From positions 248,001 to 312,000 of the forward strand of contig NJPS01000057.1 in assembly GCA_002946415.1 (NCBI GenBank): a stretch of 64,000 nucleotides of DNA, read 5' to 3'. This DNA is from Rutstroemia sp. NJR-2017a BVV2. Lineage: Eukaryota; Ascomycota; Leotiomycetes; Helotiales; Rutstroemiaceae. How positions within the stretch are numbered: the first letter of the stretch is position 1; the number at the start of each line of letters is the position of its first letter. Below the pieces are notes generated by a model. The model had not been told where the DNA came from, made no database searches, and saw only the letters and a list, made by a program, of their open reading frames with translations. Both the position numbers and the translations under genes were made by a program. Shown here piece after piece: positions 58,921-64,000 of this stretch.

Positions 58921-59574
58921 AAACTATCTATAAGATTTGGAGAAGTTCTACTTAAAGAATCCTTAGCTTCTAGCTAAATAGCTAGTTTAGAATCACTTAT
59001 CGAAGAAAGCTCGAAGATCGAAAAATCAATCTTGAAAGAATTAGATATCTAAGGAACTTATTTAGTCTATTTAGTCTATTCCTTTTCCAACTATTTCTTC
59101 TTCTCAAACTCCTTTAGTATATCTATTATATATAGATTATATTATAATATTTTCTTAGTCTTTTCTTTCAGCTTTTGTTATTATTTTCTTAAACAAAGAA
59201 TTTTCGTTATAATCTTCTTTTTCTCGGTTTCTAAATAAGCTTCTTTATATTATATTATTATCTAAGAAGAAATAGAAATTCCGAAAACATTATAAAAATC
59301 ATATCCAATACTTTTGATATATTTTCTATAACAATCTATTTTAGGAAGAATATAATATTCTAGATTCTTTTCAAAATAACAAAAATATTTTACTAATATT
59401 ATTCTTCTCTTTTCCTTTGTTCGAAAATAAATTATAAGATAACTTTTTGAAGATCGGGATAATTCTTTAAATATAATAAAGAAAAGAGGAGCGAGATATT
59501 TATTAAAAACCCAAATAAGTACTCTATACTATTATAGTAAATATCGAGACGATACTAGACTAGAAAAGGAATAG

Positions 59575-60124
59575 TATTATAATATATTTAGAATAAAAGC
59601 CTGAGAACCTTAGATTCAGAGAATAACTAACTACTATTTAGTAGAATCGAACTATTATATAAAGATTATATAATAAAGTAGAATCTAGGTATCTATACCT
59701 ATAGTATAGAGATAGGAAAAAGGTATCTATAATTATCGATATACCTTTGTAAAGAATAGTACTATAGGAATAAGGTATCTGAAAAGGGATAAGTACTAGA
59801 GTAATTAATAGTACCTTTAGTAGAATCTTAGACTAGAATTATATAATATCTTAATAGTTCCTAGTAGTTCTAGTAGTGGGAATTAATAGAACTGATAAGA
59901 TAGTAGAGAACAAAGGTCTATATAACTAGATAGTTTTCCTTAATATATAGAGCTTCATATTTAATAACAATTACTACTTGTTTATATACTATTACAATTA
60001 TAATCGATTTCTTATATAACTGTTTTCAATAATAAACCTATAATAATACTATTAGTTATCGTGATTTTTAGTACTCGAAACCCTAACCACTTCTATATAA
60101 CTCAGAAGACAAATATTCGTAATA
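59575..60124 (+). repeat. 3' LTR of the old gypsy element
   Basis: 550 bp partner of the LTR at 53262, followed by the ATATA target duplication. The same LTR recurs inverted at 61271. Confidence 0.9.
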
Positions 60125-60129
60125 ATATA

Positions 60130-61270
60130 CTTTTTAGTAAATATTTTAACTCTTTCTTTAATATAAAATACTTTCTCTTTAGGAATATTATCTTCGATAT
60201 TCTGAATATATAGAGTGAAGTTATAAAAAACAATAAATAAAGATATATTTATAAAAGTATATTGAAAGTTATTATATATAAACTTTATAAATATAAGTTT
60301 TGTTAATTAATTGCTCTAGTTATATATATAATAATAGTAGAGATAATATTTAAATATCTAGTTTTGATATTCTATTTATCTATTGATTTGAAGTCGAAAT
60401 ATTATACTAAGTTTATAATAGATAGATAAAAGGAAATAGAATATAAATTAGAAATTGGATATAAACTAGATTCTCTAATTAATAATAATATTTACTAATA
60501 TACCAAAATCTTTAAAAATCTTCTATATAAAAATCTCTACTAGTATAGAAATATTAATTATCTTAATTATAGAAATATATTATATTATCTTTATAAACCT
60601 ATTAATAATTACTAGAATCAAGTTATAAATATAATTATTTAGTTTACTTAATAGTAACTTTATAATAAAGTTTATTATAATTTCTTATTATAGTCTAATT
60701 AAGGGAGAAAAGGAATTTAATTTATTATAAAGTAAATATCTTTTGATTTTCGTTTTCTAATATATTATATAACTGTTAATATATTATTTTATATCTATTT
60801 TTATATCAAACCAAAAATACTTTTTAAATAATAATTCAAAAGTTCTAGAAAACTTATAATATTTTATTATTAGATTATTATAATAACTCTATAATAGTTC
60901 TATTTTAAAATCTATATTTAATAATATATAATAAATAGTTTCTTTTTTCAAAAATCTACTATTCCTTATTATAATATTTATCTATATTTGAGATTTAATA
61001 TTCTTATCTTATTTTGATATCAATTTATATTTTTTTTTCTAAACAAAGTTATTATTTTATTATAATATTAGAAGAATATCAAAAATTGATTCTATTATAG
61101 ATTCGAATACTATTTCGATTACTAATATATATAATAATTATAAGATATATTATTTATAATTAGTAATTCTATTAATAGATTTAAATATAGTTTCTTTTTA
61201 TATATATAATCTAATTCTATTACTTTTAGTTCTATCTTAGAAATTTTATAATATAGATATAATAACTTAA
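60130..61270. other. AT-rich spacer between two inverted copies of the old gypsy family
   Basis: 1.14 kb of near-pure A/T sequence with no frame or motif that I can read. It separates the sense LTR at 59575-60124 from its inverted relative. Confidence 0.6.
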
Positions 61271-61820
61271 TATTACAAATACTTATCTTCTAGATTATAT
61301 AGAAGTAATTAGAATCTCGAGTACTAGAGATTATAATAACTAATAATATTATTATAGATTTATTATTAATAATAGTTATATAGAGAATCGATTATAATTA
61401 TAATGATAGATAAATAAATAGTAATTATTATTAAATATAAAACTCTATATACTAAGGAAAACTATCTAATTATATAGATTTTCGTTCTTTATTATTTTAT
61501 TAATTCTATCAATTCCTATTACTAAGATTATTAGAAACTACTAAGATATTATATAATTCTAGTCTAAAGTTCTACTAAAGATATTATTAATTACTTTGAT
61601 ATTTATTTATTCCTAGATATCTTATTTCTATAATACTATTCTTTATAAAAGTATATTGATAATTATAGATATCTTTTTCTTATTTCTATATTATAGATAT
61701 AGATATCTAGATTTTATTTTATTATATAATCTTTATATAATAATTCGACTTTATCAAATAGTAATTAGCTATTCTCTAAACTTAAGATCTTTAGACTTTT
61801 ATTCTAAATATATTATAATA
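61271..61820 (-). repeat. 3' LTR of the inverted old gypsy copy
   Basis: 550 bp, exactly the length of the two LTRs at 53262 and 59575 but reverse-complemented. The five bases outside it (61266-61270) are CTTAA; its partner target duplication would lie beyond the window. Confidence 0.9.
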
Positions 61821-64000
61821 CTATCTTCTTTCTAATCTAATATTATCCTGATATTTACTATAATAATATAAAGTATCTATTTAGGTTTCTAATAAATATT
61901 TTGTTTTTTTCTTCTTTATTATATCTAAGGAATTATCTAAATCTTTAAGAAGTTATTATTTAATTTATCTTTGGATAAAGAAGAAAAGAAAGATAATACT
62001 AATAAAGTATTTTTATTATTCTAAAAAAAATCTGGAATATTATATTTTCTCTAAAGTAGATTATTATAAGGAATATATCAAAAATATTAATTGTGATTTT
62101 TATAATATATTTGGGATCTAGATAGTAATATAATATAAAGAAACTTATTTAAAAACCAAAAAGGAAGAAGTTATAATAAAGATTCTTTATTTAAAGAAAT
62201 AATAATGAAAACTGAAGGAAAAAGCTAGAAAAATATTACAATATAATTTATATATAATAAATATATTAAAGGAGTTTGAGGAAAAAAAGAAATTAGAAAA
62301 GAAATAGATTAAATAAATCAAATAAACTTTTTAGATATTTAATTTCTTCGAAATCGATTTTTCGATCTTTAAGCTTTCTTTAATAAATAATTTTGAACTA
62401 GTTATTTAGTTGAAAGCTAAAGGTTTTTTAGATAGAATTTCTCTAAATCTTATAAATAATTCAGGTTCTTGATTAGTTTCTATATATTTTCCAAATATAG
62501 ATATTCTTCTTATTTGATCAAGTAATAAAACTTTTCTTTAATATATTTTTGATCTAATATCTCTTTAACTTCGTATTCAGTATTTAAGTTAACTAGTTCA
62601 ATTTCGATATAAGATATATTTAGTATTTCTAGTAATATTAGTTCAAGAAATAAAATATAAAATATCAGATATATATTTATTATTTATAGTAATTCTAGAT
62701 AGTAATTAATTAGTTTAACTATTTCGTTGATCTTGAAGAATTCTAATTTCTTATAATCTAGTTTATTATTTAATTTTTTTATATTAATATTTTATCTAAG
62801 AAGATAAATCTTATTTTCCTTTTTAAATATTAGCTTTATATTATATTTCTAGTTATAATACTATATTATTCGTTATATAATAAACTTGATATCAAATAAT
62901 AATTATTTATATAAATTCTTTAAATCTTCTATCTTTATTATATTGATATCTAAGTTTACTATATCTAGAAGCTAAATATTATATATCTTTAGCTTGAACT
63001 CAAAGTTAGTATATACTAATAATATATTTGTTATTACTACTTGAGATATATTATATACGAATTATATAAATAATAATAATTTTACTTAATTATCCTATCG
63101 ATAATTTATATAATAGTATAAATACTATTTTATAGTTTGGTTTAGTTATTCTATCTAATTATCTATCTATAAATAGAATATTATTGAAAACTTTCTTTTG
63201 ATCTTTAATAGTATTATAAATATCTACCAAAACTTTGATATAAAAAGTTTATCTCGATCCAAAATAATTTCTTCTAGTATATTATATATACTAATTATTA
63301 TTTACAAGAATATATAAACTAAGTCTTCAGTTATACTATTTTCTTTATATAGAATTATATATCTAAACTTGGTTAATTAATCTATAATTACTAGAATAGA
63401 ATTATATATTATTTCTATAATTGGATTTTTCAAAGATAGTAGTTTGATTATAAAGTTTTATATAATAGATTTCTATAGTTGAGAAGATATATCTAGATTT
63501 TTGAGTTAATTATATAAAGTATATTATAAGATCTTATTCTATATATAGATATTATAATTTCTGATAACTTCTTTAACTATCTTTCTTATTTGTAAGAAAT
63601 AATAGTTTGTTTTTATCTTTATAAATATCTTCGTAATTCTTTGATATCTATAAACTAGTAGTTTATATTATTTCTAAGTAAACTACTTAGCTAAGATTAA
63701 AAAGATATATATCTTTCTATAGAAATATATAATTTTATTTTAAATTATAAATCCTTTATCTAGCTTTTCTAATACTTATTTTATAATTGAATTGTTTCTA
63801 TAATACCTTTATATTTATTTCTCCAAATAGTTATTATAAAGTAATATTATTATAGTTAGTTAAACTAAATTGAATACTAGTAAATCTCCTTCTTAGCAAA
63901 ATATAATATATAATTTATATATCTTATTTTCTAGATATTCGAGTTTTCTATTAAATATATTAGTTCTAATATTTTCATTTTCTTTGATATATAGTATTCT
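61271..64000 (-). mobile_element. Second copy of the old gypsy element, inverted and cut by the window edge
   Basis: Read on the minus strand, this is the 3' part of the same family as the element at 53262. Its 3' LTR occupies 61820-61271. It is preceded by a relic of the pol 3' region that matches 58,850-59,060, then the integrase part further right (for example the reverse of the 57,840-58,300 region around 63,000-63,600). The 5' half and 5' LTR lie beyond 64,000. It is at least as decayed as the first copy. Confidence 0.88.

Larger units (their letters stand above)
53262..60124 (+). mobile_element. Old, heavily RIP-mutated Ty3/gypsy element
   Basis: A complete outline remains despite extreme A/T drift: 550 bp LTRs at 53262-53811 and 59575-60124, exact 5 bp target duplication ATATA (53257-53261 and 60125-60129), gag and pol relics in order. 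Total length is 6,863 bp. Frames are dense with TAA/TAG. The element was mutated far more than the gypsy and copia copies to its left. Confidence 0.92.

Overview
The window looks like nuclear DNA of a filamentous ascomycete (Pezizomycotina; a Leotiomycete is my guess, not demonstrated). The reasons are short 48-100 bp introns with GTATGC/GTAAGT-type donors and YAG acceptors, fungal-only families (HET, STAND/NACHT, DUF7708-like), secreted xylan-degrading enzymes with a CBM1 domain, and an AT-rich retrotransposon island carrying the C:G to T:A signature of RIP. The window splits in two: balanced-composition gene space at 1 to about 35,500, and a transposon island from about 37,250 to the right edge.

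Left part (1-10,152). Two related F-box/2EXR-like genes lie in tandem (the first is cut by the window edge). They are followed by GET3 (tail-anchored protein targeting ATPase, minus strand, one intron), divergent from a 5-hydroxyisourate hydrolase (urate catabolism) that carries a candidate peroxisomal PTS2 signal. Next come a two-exon gene for a disordered basic protein, about 3 kb without a supportable gene, and a large HET-domain (heterokaryon incompatibility type) gene.

Xylan region (14,205-20,537). Three secreted enzymes sit together: a GH62 alpha-L-arabinofuranosidase, a GH11 endo-xylanase with one intron, and a CBM1-GH62 arabinofuranosidase on the opposite strand with its intron inside the CBM1. 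They form a compact arabinoxylan-degrading set: the GH62 enzymes remove arabinose side chains and GH11 cuts the backbone. A GGCTAAA (XlnR/Xyr1-type) site precedes the xylanase, and GGTTAA-containing palindromes or repeats occur near each gene.

Middle (25,069-36,923). This stretch holds a three-exon secreted HExxH metallopeptidase, a small unknown gene, a multi-exon DUF7708/STAND-like gene, a 159 bp hairpin MITE, an orphan N-terminal fragment of a DUF7025/AAA-ATPase-like gene, a NACHT NLR-like gene whose 3' half dissolves into RIP-mutated sequence, and a three-exon short-chain dehydrogenase whose predicted protein has lost the catalytic lysine.

Transposon island (about 37,250-64,000). Three LTR retrotransposon families have exact LTR pairs and target-site duplications: a chromodomain Ty3/gypsy element (39,221-45,564, TSD TAAAC), a Ty1/copia element (46,397-52,545, TSD ATAGT), and a much older, heavily mutated Ty3/gypsy element (53,262-60,124, TSD ATATA). 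A second, inverted copy of the old family starts at 61,271 and runs off the window. The first two keep near-normal base composition and carry TAG/TAA stops explained by CpA to TpA changes; the matrix and the old element are nearly pure A/T. The best candidates for novelty are the xylan mini-cluster with its shared palindromes, the apparently dead SDR enzyme, and the defence-type genes lying against the RIP island.
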